Shown here: positions 14,290-21,901 of the stretch, in pieces
How positions within the stretch are numbered: the stretch's first letter is position 1
How the letters are laid out: each line of letters opens with the position of its first letter
Assembly: GCF_001905125.1 (NCBI RefSeq)
Contig: NZ_LWLE01000038.1
Location: 89,320 to 153,319, forward strand
DNA: 64,000 nt
Source: Streptomyces sp. TSRI0281
GTDB taxonomy: Bacteria > Actinomycetota > Actinomycetes > Streptomycetales > Streptomycetaceae
Direction of reading: 5' to 3'
Notes under the pieces: model-generated
Seen by the model: only the letters and a program-made list of their open reading frames with translations
What the model was told of the DNA's origin: nothing
The model's database searches: none
Position numbers and translations under genes: made by a program

Positions 14290-16464
14290 ATGTCGTGGAC
14301 ACGCAGAGTTCTGGTGGTTCTCGCGGCGCTCGTCGCCGCGTTGCTCGCGGCTCCGGCCGCCCAGGCGCACGAAGAGCGGCCCCTCACCCTTCCCGACGGC
14401 ACCGGCAGCGTCCCCCAGTACCGCACCGGTGCTCCGGATCTACTGGTCTGCAAGAGCGACCGGGCGGACTTCGTACGCCGGATATCGGGCTTCCCGGCGC
14501 AGCTGCGGACCCGGAACCTGGCCCTCTTCGAACAGTGCCGGACGTCCGGCTACCGGCATCTGCAACAGGCCGTCGACGCCGCCGTCCGGCCCGGGACCAC
14601 CATCGCGATCCTGCCCGGCCTGTACGAGGAGGAGCCCTCGCTCCCGAAACCGGCCGGGGAATGCGCCCGGCTCAAGGCCCCCGACTCGCAGCTCGGCTAC
14701 CAGATCCTCACCTACGCACAGCAGAAGCAGTGCCCGCACAACCAGAACCTGGTCGCGATCCTCGGCAAGAAGGACCTCCAGATCGAGGGGACGGGCGCGA
14801 AGCGCACGGACGTCGTCATCGACGCCAAGTACCAGAAGCTCAACGCGATCCGCGCCGACAAGTCCGACGGGATCTACTTCAAGAACTTCACCGCCCAGCG
14901 CACCACCTTCAACTCCCTGTACGTCCTGGCCCAGGACGGCTTCGTCATCGACGACGTCCTCACCCGGTGGAACGACGAGTACGGCTTCCTGACCTTCGCC
15001 AGCGACCACGGGCTCTACAAGAACTGCGAGTCGTACGGGAACGGCGACTCCGGCATCTACCCCGGCAGCGCCTCGGACATCAACGACGGCCGGGGCTACG
15101 ACGTCCCCCGCTACTCCATCGAGATCACCGGCTGCCGCAGCCACCACAACATGGTCGGCTACTCCGGCACGGCGGGCGACTCCGTCTATGTCCACGACAA
15201 CGAGTTCGACCACAACATGGGCGGCGCCTCGATGGACAGCGCCTTCCCCGGACACCCCGGCCTGCCGCAGAACCACGCCCGTTTCGAACGCAACCTGATC
15301 CATGACAACAACGCCGACTACTACCGGTACGTGGCCGACGGCACCTGCGCCAAGCCGCCCGTGGAGCGCGGCTACGAACAGGGGGTCGTCTGCCCGCAGA
15401 TCTCCATGCCGCCGGGCACCGGAATCATCACCGCGGGCGGCAACTGGAACCTGTACGAGAACAACTGGATCTACGGGCACCGGCGCGCCGCCTTCTTCCT
15501 GAGCGCCGCCCCCGCGTTCATCCGGGGCGAGAACTCCCTCGCCAAGCAGGCCGACACCTCCCACCACAACCGGTACGCCGGCAATCACCTCGGCACGGAC
15601 AAGGAGGGCAGGTCCCGGCCCAACCGCACCGACGTGTGGTGGGACGGGCAGGGCGACTCCAACTGCTGGCAGCCCGGAACGGGAGCCGCCACCCCGCGCA
15701 CCCTGCCCGAATGCGGCGCGGAACGCGGTGAGGTGTCCTGGCCCACCGACCGGCTGACGGGCGAGCCGGTGAAGCTCGCCCATCTGCTGGTCTGCGCCGA
15801 CTACAACGTGCAGGCGCGACGGCTGCCGGCCGGCTGCGACTGGTACGGGGCACGGGGCATCGAACGCATCGAGGTGCAGGCGGCCCTCGGGCTCGCCGCG
15901 GTCCTCGCCCTGGTCGGCGGGGTGCTGTGGTGGCGCAGGCTGCGCCACAGCCGGACCCTGACCGTGCTGACCCTGCTGGGCGGTGCCGGTCTGGCCCTGG
16001 ACGTGGCCGGTTCCACCATGGGGCTCGCCTCCTCCTATCTGCCCGCCGCGGCCCTGTTGCTGACGGGTGTGTGGTGGACCGGTACCGGGCTCGCGCTGCG
16101 CCGGGAGCGGCCGGGCTTCGGCTGGACCACCGTCGTCCTGGGCGCGCTCACCCTGCTGGACGCCTTCGACAAGGCGGTCCTGATGATCCCGTGGATCCCG
16201 CTGAGTCCGGCGTGGGCGCGGGGGTTGCTCGGCGTGGTGTGGGTGCTGTGGGCGGTCGTCGTCGCCGCCCGCCACGGCGCGGAGCCGGAGCCCGCGCCCG
16301 CGAAGGACGCCGACGAGCACGCCGAAGGGGCCACCGGCGAGCAGGCGGCCGAGCACTCCGCCGGACAAGGGGCCGAGCACGCCTCCGGGCACACGGAGGC
16401 CGCCGGTGCTCCGGAGGGGCAGCCCTCCACGACCCGCACTCCGCCGAACGGAGACGCCTCATGA
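14290..16464 (+). CDS. Secreted right-handed beta-helix (NosD-like) protein with C-terminal membrane domain
   Basis: This 724-residue protein has a signal sequence (about 1-27, ending AAQAHE). A long extracytoplasmic region (about 30-520) carries the Gly/Asn/Asp-rich short-strand pattern of parallel beta-helix (CASH/NosD-type) proteins, for example KNCESYGNGDSGIYPGS, SIEITGCRSHHNMVGYSG and VHDNEFDHNMGGASMDS. About five hydrophobic helices follow (about 527-660), then an acidic His/Glu/Ala-rich tail. The many His, Asp and Cys residues could bind metal or glycans. The ATG at 14290 opens the signal peptide; an in-frame start at 14239 would put a long charged leader in front. It overlaps the next gene by four bases (ATGA). 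The precise function is unknown. Confidence 0.85.
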   Translation: MSWTRRVLVVLAALVAALLAAPAAQAHEERPLTLPDGTGSVPQYRTGAPDLLVCKSDRADFVRRISGFPAQLRTRNLALFEQCRTSGYRHLQQAVDAAVRPGTTIAILPGLYEEEPSLPKPAGECARLKAPDSQLGYQILTYAQQKQCPHNQNLVAILGKKDLQIEGTGAKRTDVVIDAKYQKLNAIRADKSDGIYFKNFTAQRTTFNSLYVLAQDGFVIDDVLTRWNDEYGFLTFASDHGLYKNCESYGNGDSGIYPGSASDINDGRGYDVPRYSIEITGCRSHHNMVGYSGTAGDSVYVHDNEFDHNMGGASMDSAFPGHPGLPQNHARFERNLIHDNNADYYRYVADGTCAKPPVERGYEQGVVCPQISMPPGTGIITAGGNWNLYENNWIYGHRRAAFFLSAAPAFIRGENSLAKQADTSHHNRYAGNHLGTDKEGRSRPNRTDVWWDGQGDSNCWQPGTGAATPRTLPECGAERGEVSWPTDRLTGEPVKLAHLLVCADYNVQARRLPAGCDWYGARGIERIEVQAALGLAAVLALVGGVLWWRRLRHSRTLTVLTLLGGAGLALDVAGSTMGLASSYLPAAALLLTGVWWTGTGLALRRERPGFGWTTVVLGALTLLDAFDKAVLMIPWIPLSPAWARGLLGVVWVLWAVVVAARHGAEPEPAPAKDADEHAEGATGEQAAEHSAGQGAEHASGHTEAAGAPEGQPSTTRTPPNGDAS

Positions 16465-17402
16465 AGCCGCCCCGCGCCCGCGTCCGTCTCCGCGGCGGAG
16501 GCGGCCCCGCGCCCGTCCGTCCCCGCACCCGTCTCCGCGGCGGAGGCGGCCCCGCGAGGGCCGGGCTCGTCCGCGGCGGTCTGCTCGCCCTTCTCGCCGC
16601 GGCCGTCCTCGTCCTCGGGGCGAGCGGCTGCGGCGGGCGCGCCACCACGCATCACAAGCCCGGGACCGGCCACGAGCAGGCGAGCGGTGCCGTCGGGCGG
16701 CTGCTGGCCACCGAGGACGGCAGCGGTCACCGACTGCGCCAGGTCGACGCCGACCGGGCGCCGGAGGTGGCACTCTCCGTACGGCCCGACTCCGAGGACG
16801 GCTGGAACGTCCATGTCTCCGTACGGAACTTCCGCTTCACCCCGGACAGCGTGGGCGGCGCCGCGCTCGCCGGGCGCGGCCATGTCCGCCTGTTCCTCGA
16901 CGGGCGCCCGCTCGCCCGGCTCTACGGTCCCTGGTACCACCTCCCCAGCACACTCGCCCGCTCCACCACCGGTGAGGGCCGCTCCCTCACCGCCCGGCTC
17001 TACGCCGACGACCACACCGCCTGGGCCGTCGCCGCCAAGCCCATCCAGACCACCACCCCTCTCGCTCCCGGCACTTCCGCAACGTCCGGTACCTCCGGGA
17101 GCCCCACGCACCCGTCGGATCCGCCGCCCCGGCCCGCCGCCGACCGCATCCTGGACATCACCGTCTCCCACGGCAAGGTCAGCCCCGCCCCCGGCCGCAC
17201 CGAGGTCCGGAAGGGCGAACGCGTCGCCCTCCGCGTCCGCACCGACCGCGCCGACACCCTCCACGTCCATGGCTACGACAAGGCGGCCGAACTGCCCGCC
17301 GGTCGCACCACCACCCTCACCTTCACCGCCGACCGCACCGGGCTCTTCGAGGTCGAGACACACGAGTCCGACCTGCTCCTGACCCAACTCGTCGTACGGT
17401 GA
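16461..17402 (+). CDS. Lipoprotein with C-terminal cupredoxin-like domain
   Basis: This 313-residue protein has an Arg/Gly-rich N-terminus, a hydrophobic segment and a lipobox LGASGC with lipidation Cys57. Residues about 70-190 form a domain with VHVSVRNFRFTPDSVGG. After a Pro/Ser/Thr linker, residues about 230-313 form a cupredoxin-like (EfeO-type) domain: AGRTTTLTFTADRTGLFEVETHESDLLLTQLVV, with His residues in TLHVHGYD. It would sit on the outer face of the membrane. Start and stop overlap both neighbours by four bases. The N-terminus contains an in-frame 15-residue duplication (DNA 16485-16511 and 16530-16556), so the true start could lie further inside, but no good alternative start is seen. 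Confidence 0.82.
   Translation: MKPPRARVRLRGGGGPAPVRPRTRLRGGGGPARAGLVRGGLLALLAAAVLVLGASGCGGRATTHHKPGTGHEQASGAVGRLLATEDGSGHRLRQVDADRAPEVALSVRPDSEDGWNVHVSVRNFRFTPDSVGGAALAGRGHVRLFLDGRPLARLYGPWYHLPSTLARSTTGEGRSLTARLYADDHTAWAVAAKPIQTTTPLAPGTSATSGTSGSPTHPSDPPPRPAADRILDITVSHGKVSPAPGRTEVRKGERVALRVRTDRADTLHVHGYDKAAELPAGRTTTLTFTADRTGLFEVETHESDLLLTQLVVR
16485..16556 (+). repeat. 27-bp direct repeat with 45-bp period in the lipoprotein leader
   Basis: The same 27 bases, starting CGTCTCCGCGGCGG, occur at 16485-16511 and 16530-16556. The 45-bp period is 15 codons, so the duplication keeps the reading frame and repeats RLRGGGGPA. Confidence 0.9.
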
Positions 17403-18715
17403 CGGCGGATCCCGAAGGCGCGGTGCGCACGGCGACCGTCCTCGCCCACGGCGTCGGCTCCGCACACGACCTGCCTCTCTCGCCCTTCTACGCCTTCGCG
17501 GGAGCCTTCGCCGCGCTCTTCGTCTCCTTCCTCGCGCTCGGCCTGCTCTGGTCCGCCTCCCGATTCCGGGGCGATCGGGCGGGCCGCCCGATCCCCGGCG
17601 CCGTACAACGCCTCGCCGACGCCCGGCCGACCCGCCTCGCGGCGCGCGTGCTCGCCCTGGCCGCCGCCCTGTTCGTGCTGCTCCACCTCCTCCTCGGCCC
17701 TGACGACCCGGAACTCAACCCCGCCCCCGGCGCCCTCTATGTGCTCCTCTGGGTCGGGCTCGTCCCCGCTTCCCTGCTCCTGGGCCCCGTCTGGCGGCTG
17801 CTCAATCCGCTGCGCACCGTGCACCTCCTCCTCTGCCGCGCCCTGCGCCGCGACCCCGCCACCGGCCGCCCCCTCCCCGTCCGCCTCGGGCTGTGGCCCG
17901 CCGCGGCCGGACTCCTCGCCTTCACCTGGCTCGAACTGGCCTCGCCCGACCCCGCGTCGTCCTCCGCCCTCCTCCTCTTCCTCGCCCTCCACTCCGCGGT
18001 CCACCTGGCGGGGGCCGTCCGCCACGGCGCCCGCTGGTTCGACCGTGCCGACGCCTTCGAGGTCTACTCCGGCCTGCTGGCCCGCCTTTCCCCGCTCGGC
18101 CGCCGCCCGTCCGACCGCCGTCTCGTCCTGCGCTCCCCGTTCAACGGACTGGACGCCACCGAGCAGGGCCCCGGACTCGTCGCCACCGTCTGCGTGATGC
18201 TCGGATCCACCGCGTACGACGGCTTCTCCGACTCCCCCTCCTGGATCACCACCGTGCAGACATCACCCCTGGGCCGCACCCCGACCGCCACGCTCGGACT
18301 CCTCGGTGCCGTCGCCCTCGTCGCCGCCCTCTACGTCCTGTGCGCCGGAGCCACCCGGCTGATCTCCGGCACCCTTCCGCACCCGCTCACCGCCTTCGCG
18401 CACTCGCTCGTCCCGATCGCCCTCGGCTATCTCGTCGCCCACTACTTCACACTCTTCGTCACCGAAGGTCCACGCACAGTCATGGTGGCACTCGGCACTG
18501 ACAATCCCGCTCCGCCCCCGCCGTTGCTGGGGCCGGGCGCTCTCGCCACGCTCCAGGTCGCCGCCATCGTCCTCGGTCATGTCCTGGGGGTCGTGGCCGC
18601 GCACGACCGGTCCGTCCGGCTGTTCCCGCCGGCCCGTGCCGTCGCCGGGCAACTGCCCCTGCTGGCCCTGATGATCGCGTACACCCTCGGCGGGCTCGCC
18701 CTGCTCATCGCCTGA
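17399..18715 (+). CDS. Polytopic integral membrane protein of the beta-helix/cupredoxin operon
   Basis: This 438-residue protein has about 10-12 hydrophobic helices. Recognisable features are a cytoplasmic Arg-rich loop (RPTRLAARVL), a conserved-looking SPFNGLDATEQGPGLVATV segment, the block STAYDGFSDSPSW and AFAHSLVPIALGYLVAHYF, which contains potential metal- or haem-binding His residues. I do not recognise a transporter family. The GTG start overlaps the lipoprotein stop by four bases, so it belongs to the same operon and is probably the membrane partner of the two surface proteins. The His-rich helix and cupredoxin neighbour hint at metal handling; this is inference. Confidence 0.8.
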   Translation: MTADPEGAVRTATVLAHGVGSAHDLPLSPFYAFAGAFAALFVSFLALGLLWSASRFRGDRAGRPIPGAVQRLADARPTRLAARVLALAAALFVLLHLLLGPDDPELNPAPGALYVLLWVGLVPASLLLGPVWRLLNPLRTVHLLLCRALRRDPATGRPLPVRLGLWPAAAGLLAFTWLELASPDPASSSALLLFLALHSAVHLAGAVRHGARWFDRADAFEVYSGLLARLSPLGRRPSDRRLVLRSPFNGLDATEQGPGLVATVCVMLGSTAYDGFSDSPSWITTVQTSPLGRTPTATLGLLGAVALVAALYVLCAGATRLISGTLPHPLTAFAHSLVPIALGYLVAHYFTLFVTEGPRTVMVALGTDNPAPPPPLLGPGALATLQVAAIVLGHVLGVVAAHDRSVRLFPPARAVAGQLPLLALMIAYTLGGLALLIA

Positions 18716-18762
18716 CGGACCGGCGTCCACCACCCCTGCCCGCAGAGGAGACCCACGGCATC

Positions 18763-19383
18763 ATGGAGCCCGTGCCCCATGCGAACCCGAACCTCCGCCG
18801 TGCCCCGGTGCAGCAGCGCAGCACCGTACGTCTCGCCCGGATACTCGACGCCTGCGCCGAACTGCTCGACGAGACCGGCTACGAACAGCTCTCCACCCGT
18901 GCCGTCGCCGTCCGGGCGGAGGTGCCCATCGGCTCCGTCTACCGCTTCTTCTCCAACAAGCGGGCGCTGGTCGACGCCCTGGCCCTGCGCAATCTGAACA
19001 GCTACGCCGACCGCATCACTGCGCGGCTGACCGATATCGGGGCCGCCGACTGGCGGGGGGTCATCGACGCCGTACTCGACGAGTACCTGGCGATGAAGCG
19101 GACCGTCCCCGGCTTCGCCCTCGTCGACTTCGGCGCCCCGTCCCCGGTCGACGACCCGTTGGGCGACGCCAACCGGCGGGTCGCGGGCCGGCTCGCCGAA
19201 CTGCTCTCCGGCCACCTCGGGCGCAGCTCCGACCCGGACCTGCTCCGGGCGATCCTGGTCAGCGTCGAGGCCGCCGACGCCCTCTTCCAACTCGCCTTCC
19301 GCACGGACCCGTCGGGTGACCCGGCCATCGTCGCCGAGACCCGGATCCTGATCAGGGCCTACCTCGGGCAGATCCTCGACTGA
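18763..19383 (+). CDS. TetR family regulator (SCO1712-like)
   Basis: This 206-residue protein has an N-terminal TetR helix-turn-helix (about 20-70: VRLARILDACAELLDETGYEQLSTRAVAVRAEVPIGSVYRFFSNKRALVDAL) and a helical ligand domain. Gene context (downstream of the membrane operon, near hmgA) matches, from memory, S. coelicolor SCO1712, a TetR protein reported to down-regulate antibiotic production. An AGAGGAGA ribosome site lies upstream of ATG 18763. A CATACCGACCGGT motif on the minus strand lies 30-50 bases after its stop, ahead of the molybdopterin enzyme gene, which may be a target of this or another TetR. Confidence 0.88.
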   Translation: MEPVPHANPNLRRAPVQQRSTVRLARILDACAELLDETGYEQLSTRAVAVRAEVPIGSVYRFFSNKRALVDALALRNLNSYADRITARLTDIGAADWRGVIDAVLDEYLAMKRTVPGFALVDFGAPSPVDDPLGDANRRVAGRLAELLSGHLGRSSDPDLLRAILVSVEAADALFQLAFRTDPSGDPAIVAETRILIRAYLGQILD

Positions 19384-19410
19384 CCGGTGCGGCCAACCCC
19401 TCCCCGCCAT

Positions 19411-19430
19411 GCGTACCGGTCGGTATGCTC
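19411..19430. promoter_or_regulatory. CATACCGACCGGT-type operator upstream of the molybdopterin oxidoreductase
   Basis: Read on the minus strand, bases 19427 to 19415 give CATACCGACCGGT. The same 13 bases are found at 41502-41514 and, with one change, at 47553-47541. The site lies about 90 bases before the oxidoreductase start. Confidence 0.5.
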
Positions 19431-19518
19431 GGCCGGGCCGGTGCGGGGGCCGGGGCAACCGCCCTGCCTGCCCGGCCCATGTCCGCGCGCCACTTCCGTC
19501 GCCGCCCGGGGAGGGCCC

Positions 19519-21780
19519 ATGTCCCACGACGCCCACGACTCCCACGACGCCGTTGAGTCCCACGACTCCCACGACGCCGTTGAGCCCCGCAACTCCCGTA
19601 CCGCACCGCGTATCTGCCCCCTCTGCGAGGCCACCTGCGGTCTCACGCTCACCATCGAGGGAAACAGGGTCACCGGAGCCCGCGGCGACCGGGACGATGT
19701 GTTCAGCCGGGGGTTCATCTGCCCCAAGGGCGCGTCCTTCGGCGGACTCGACGCCGACCCGGACCGCCTGCGCACCCCGCTCGTGCGCCGGGACGGTGTG
19801 CTGCGGGAGGCGACCTGGGGCGAGGCGTTCGACATGATCGCCGCACGGGTCCCCGCGCTGATCGAGGCGCATGGGCGGCAGAGCGCCGGTGTCGTCCTCG
19901 GCAACCCCAACGTGCACACGATGGCCGGTGCCCTCTATCCGCCGCTCCTGCTCGCCACGCTCCGTACCCGCAATCTGTTCACCGCGAGCACCCTCGACCA
20001 AATGCCGAAGCACGTCTCCAGCGGGCTGCTCTTCGGCGATCCGAACGCCATCGCCGTGCCCGACCTGGACCGCACCGACCACCTGTTGCTGCTCGGCGCC
20101 AACCCCCTCGAATCCAACGGCAGCCTCTGTACCGCCCCCGACTTCCCGGGCAAGCTCAAGGCGCTGCGCCGCCGCGGCGGCACCCTCACCGTCATCGACC
20201 CGCGCCGCACCCGCACCGCCCGCCTCGCCGACCGGCACGCGGTGATCCGGCCCGGCACCGACGCCCTGCTGCTGGCCGCACTCGCCCAGGTCCTGTTCGA
20301 GGAGAAGCTCACCGCCCCGGGCGCCCTGGCGGAGCACCTCGACGGACTCGACGAACTCGCCCGAGCCATGGGGGACTTCACCCCCGAAGCGGTCGCCGGG
20401 ACCTGCGGCATCGACGCCGCCACCATCCGTGCGATCGCCCGCGAGCTCGCCGCCGCCCCCACCGCCGCCGTCTACGGGCGCATCGGCAGCTGCACCGTGG
20501 AGCACGGCACCCTCGCGAGCTGGCTGGTCGACGTCCTCAACATCCTCACCGGCAACCTCGACCGCCCCGGCGGCGCCCTCTTCCCGCTCTCCGCCACCGG
20601 CCGCGCCCCCCGCCCCGCCGCACCCGGCAAGGGCTTCGCCCTCGGCCGCTGGACCAGCCGGGTCTCCGCGCACCCCGAGGCCAAGGGCGAACTGCCCATC
20701 GCCGCGCTCGCCGAAGAGATCCAGACCCCGGGCGACGACCGCATCCGGGCGCTGATCGTGCTCGCCGCCAACCCCGTGCTCTCGGCACCGGACGGCGACC
20801 GCCTCGACCGGGCCCTCGCCGACGGGCTCGACTTCATGGTCAGCGTCGACCCGTACCTCAACGAGACCTCGCGCCACGCCGATGTGGTGCTGCCCCCGCC
20901 GCCGCCGTCGCAGAGCGGCCACTTCGACTTCGCGTTCAACTCCTTCGCCGTCCACAACCAGGTCCGCTACACCCGCCCCGCGATACCGCTGGAGGACGGC
21001 CTGATGGACGAGAGCGAGATCCTCGCCCGCCTCGTCCTGGCCGTGGGCGGGATGCACGGAACGCCCCCGGAGGCCGTCGACGACCTGGCCATCGGCACCG
21101 CGCTCACCAAGGCGGGCGCCCCGAAGGAACTCGCCGCCGAACTGTCCGGTCTCACCGGCCCCGAACGCCGGCTCGACCTGATGCTGCGCCTCGGCCCGTA
21201 CGACATCACGCTGGACACGCTCCTCGCCCACCCGCACGGCATCGACCTCGGTCCGCTCGGGTCGCGCCTCCCGGAGATCCTGCGCACCCGCAGCGGACGC
21301 GTCGAGCTCTTCCCGGCACCGATCGCCGCCGACCTGCCGAGGCTGCGCGCCGCCCTGGACGAACGGCGGGGACGGGACGGGCGGCCCGCGCCGCTCCTCC
21401 TCGTGGGCCGCCGCCATCTGCGCTCCAACAACAGCTGGATGCACAACGTGGCCGCCCTGCGCGGCGGCACCAACGTCTGCACCCTCCAGATCCACCCCGA
21501 CGACGCGGCCCGCCTCGGACTGGAGGACGGCGCCATGGCCCGTATCACGGCCGACGGCGGTGAGGTCGAGGCCCCGGCGGAGATCACGGAGACGGTGGGC
21601 ACCGGAGTGGTGAGCCTGCCGCACGGCTGGGGGCACAGCCGCCCCGGCGCCCGGATGTCCGTCGCGGCGGCGGACCCCGGCGTCAACGTCAATCAGCTGC
21701 TCGACGGCTCGCTGCTCGACCCGCTCTCCGGCACCGCTGTGCTCAACGCCTTCCCCGTCTCCGTAGCACCTGCCCATTGA
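19519..21780 (+). CDS. Molybdopterin oxidoreductase (DMSO reductase superfamily)
   Basis: This 753-residue enzyme is of the Mo-bis-MGD superfamily. A [4Fe-4S] binding set is present at Cys33, Cys36, Cys40 and Cys68 (CPLCEATC, then ICPKG). Pterin-binding blocks follow, such as LLLLGANPLESNGS and VIDPRRTRTA, and the C-terminal molydopterin dinucleotide-binding domain has GRRHLRSNNSWMHN and SLPHGWGH. The N-terminus is an odd His/Asp-rich repeat (SHDAHDSHDAVESHDSHDAVEP). In the usual Mo-ligand region (DQMPKHVSSGLLFG) I see no Cys or Sec, so the ligand is uncertain. No electron-transfer subunit or Tat signal is present, suggesting a soluble cytoplasmic enzyme. The substrate is unknown. Confidence 0.9.
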   Translation: MSHDAHDSHDAVESHDSHDAVEPRNSRTAPRICPLCEATCGLTLTIEGNRVTGARGDRDDVFSRGFICPKGASFGGLDADPDRLRTPLVRRDGVLREATWGEAFDMIAARVPALIEAHGRQSAGVVLGNPNVHTMAGALYPPLLLATLRTRNLFTASTLDQMPKHVSSGLLFGDPNAIAVPDLDRTDHLLLLGANPLESNGSLCTAPDFPGKLKALRRRGGTLTVIDPRRTRTARLADRHAVIRPGTDALLLAALAQVLFEEKLTAPGALAEHLDGLDELARAMGDFTPEAVAGTCGIDAATIRAIARELAAAPTAAVYGRIGSCTVEHGTLASWLVDVLNILTGNLDRPGGALFPLSATGRAPRPAAPGKGFALGRWTSRVSAHPEAKGELPIAALAEEIQTPGDDRIRALIVLAANPVLSAPDGDRLDRALADGLDFMVSVDPYLNETSRHADVVLPPPPPSQSGHFDFAFNSFAVHNQVRYTRPAIPLEDGLMDESEILARLVLAVGGMHGTPPEAVDDLAIGTALTKAGAPKELAAELSGLTGPERRLDLMLRLGPYDITLDTLLAHPHGIDLGPLGSRLPEILRTRSGRVELFPAPIAADLPRLRAALDERRGRDGRPAPLLLVGRRHLRSNNSWMHNVAALRGGTNVCTLQIHPDDAARLGLEDGAMARITADGGEVEAPAEITETVGTGVVSLPHGWGHSRPGARMSVAAADPGVNVNQLLDGSLLDPLSGTAVLNAFPVSVAPAH

Positions 21781-21806
21781 CCTGGGGTTTTGCTCGTATT
21801 GCTCGC

Positions 21807-21827
21807 GCGTCAACATCTTGTTAACGC
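21807..21827. promoter_or_regulatory. 21-bp near-perfect palindrome upstream of citMHS
   Basis: The arms GCGTCAACA and TGTTAACGC flank TCT, with one mismatch between arms. The site lies 75 bases before the citMHS ATG in a 121-base spacer. It is a strong operator candidate for a citrate-responsive regulator. Confidence 0.6.
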
Positions 21828-21901
21828 CGCGACGGGGCACCTAACGTCATCCGGACCGCCGACTCCGGTGGGAGTTCAAAGGTGAACGTGAGGTGTCCCA
21901 C

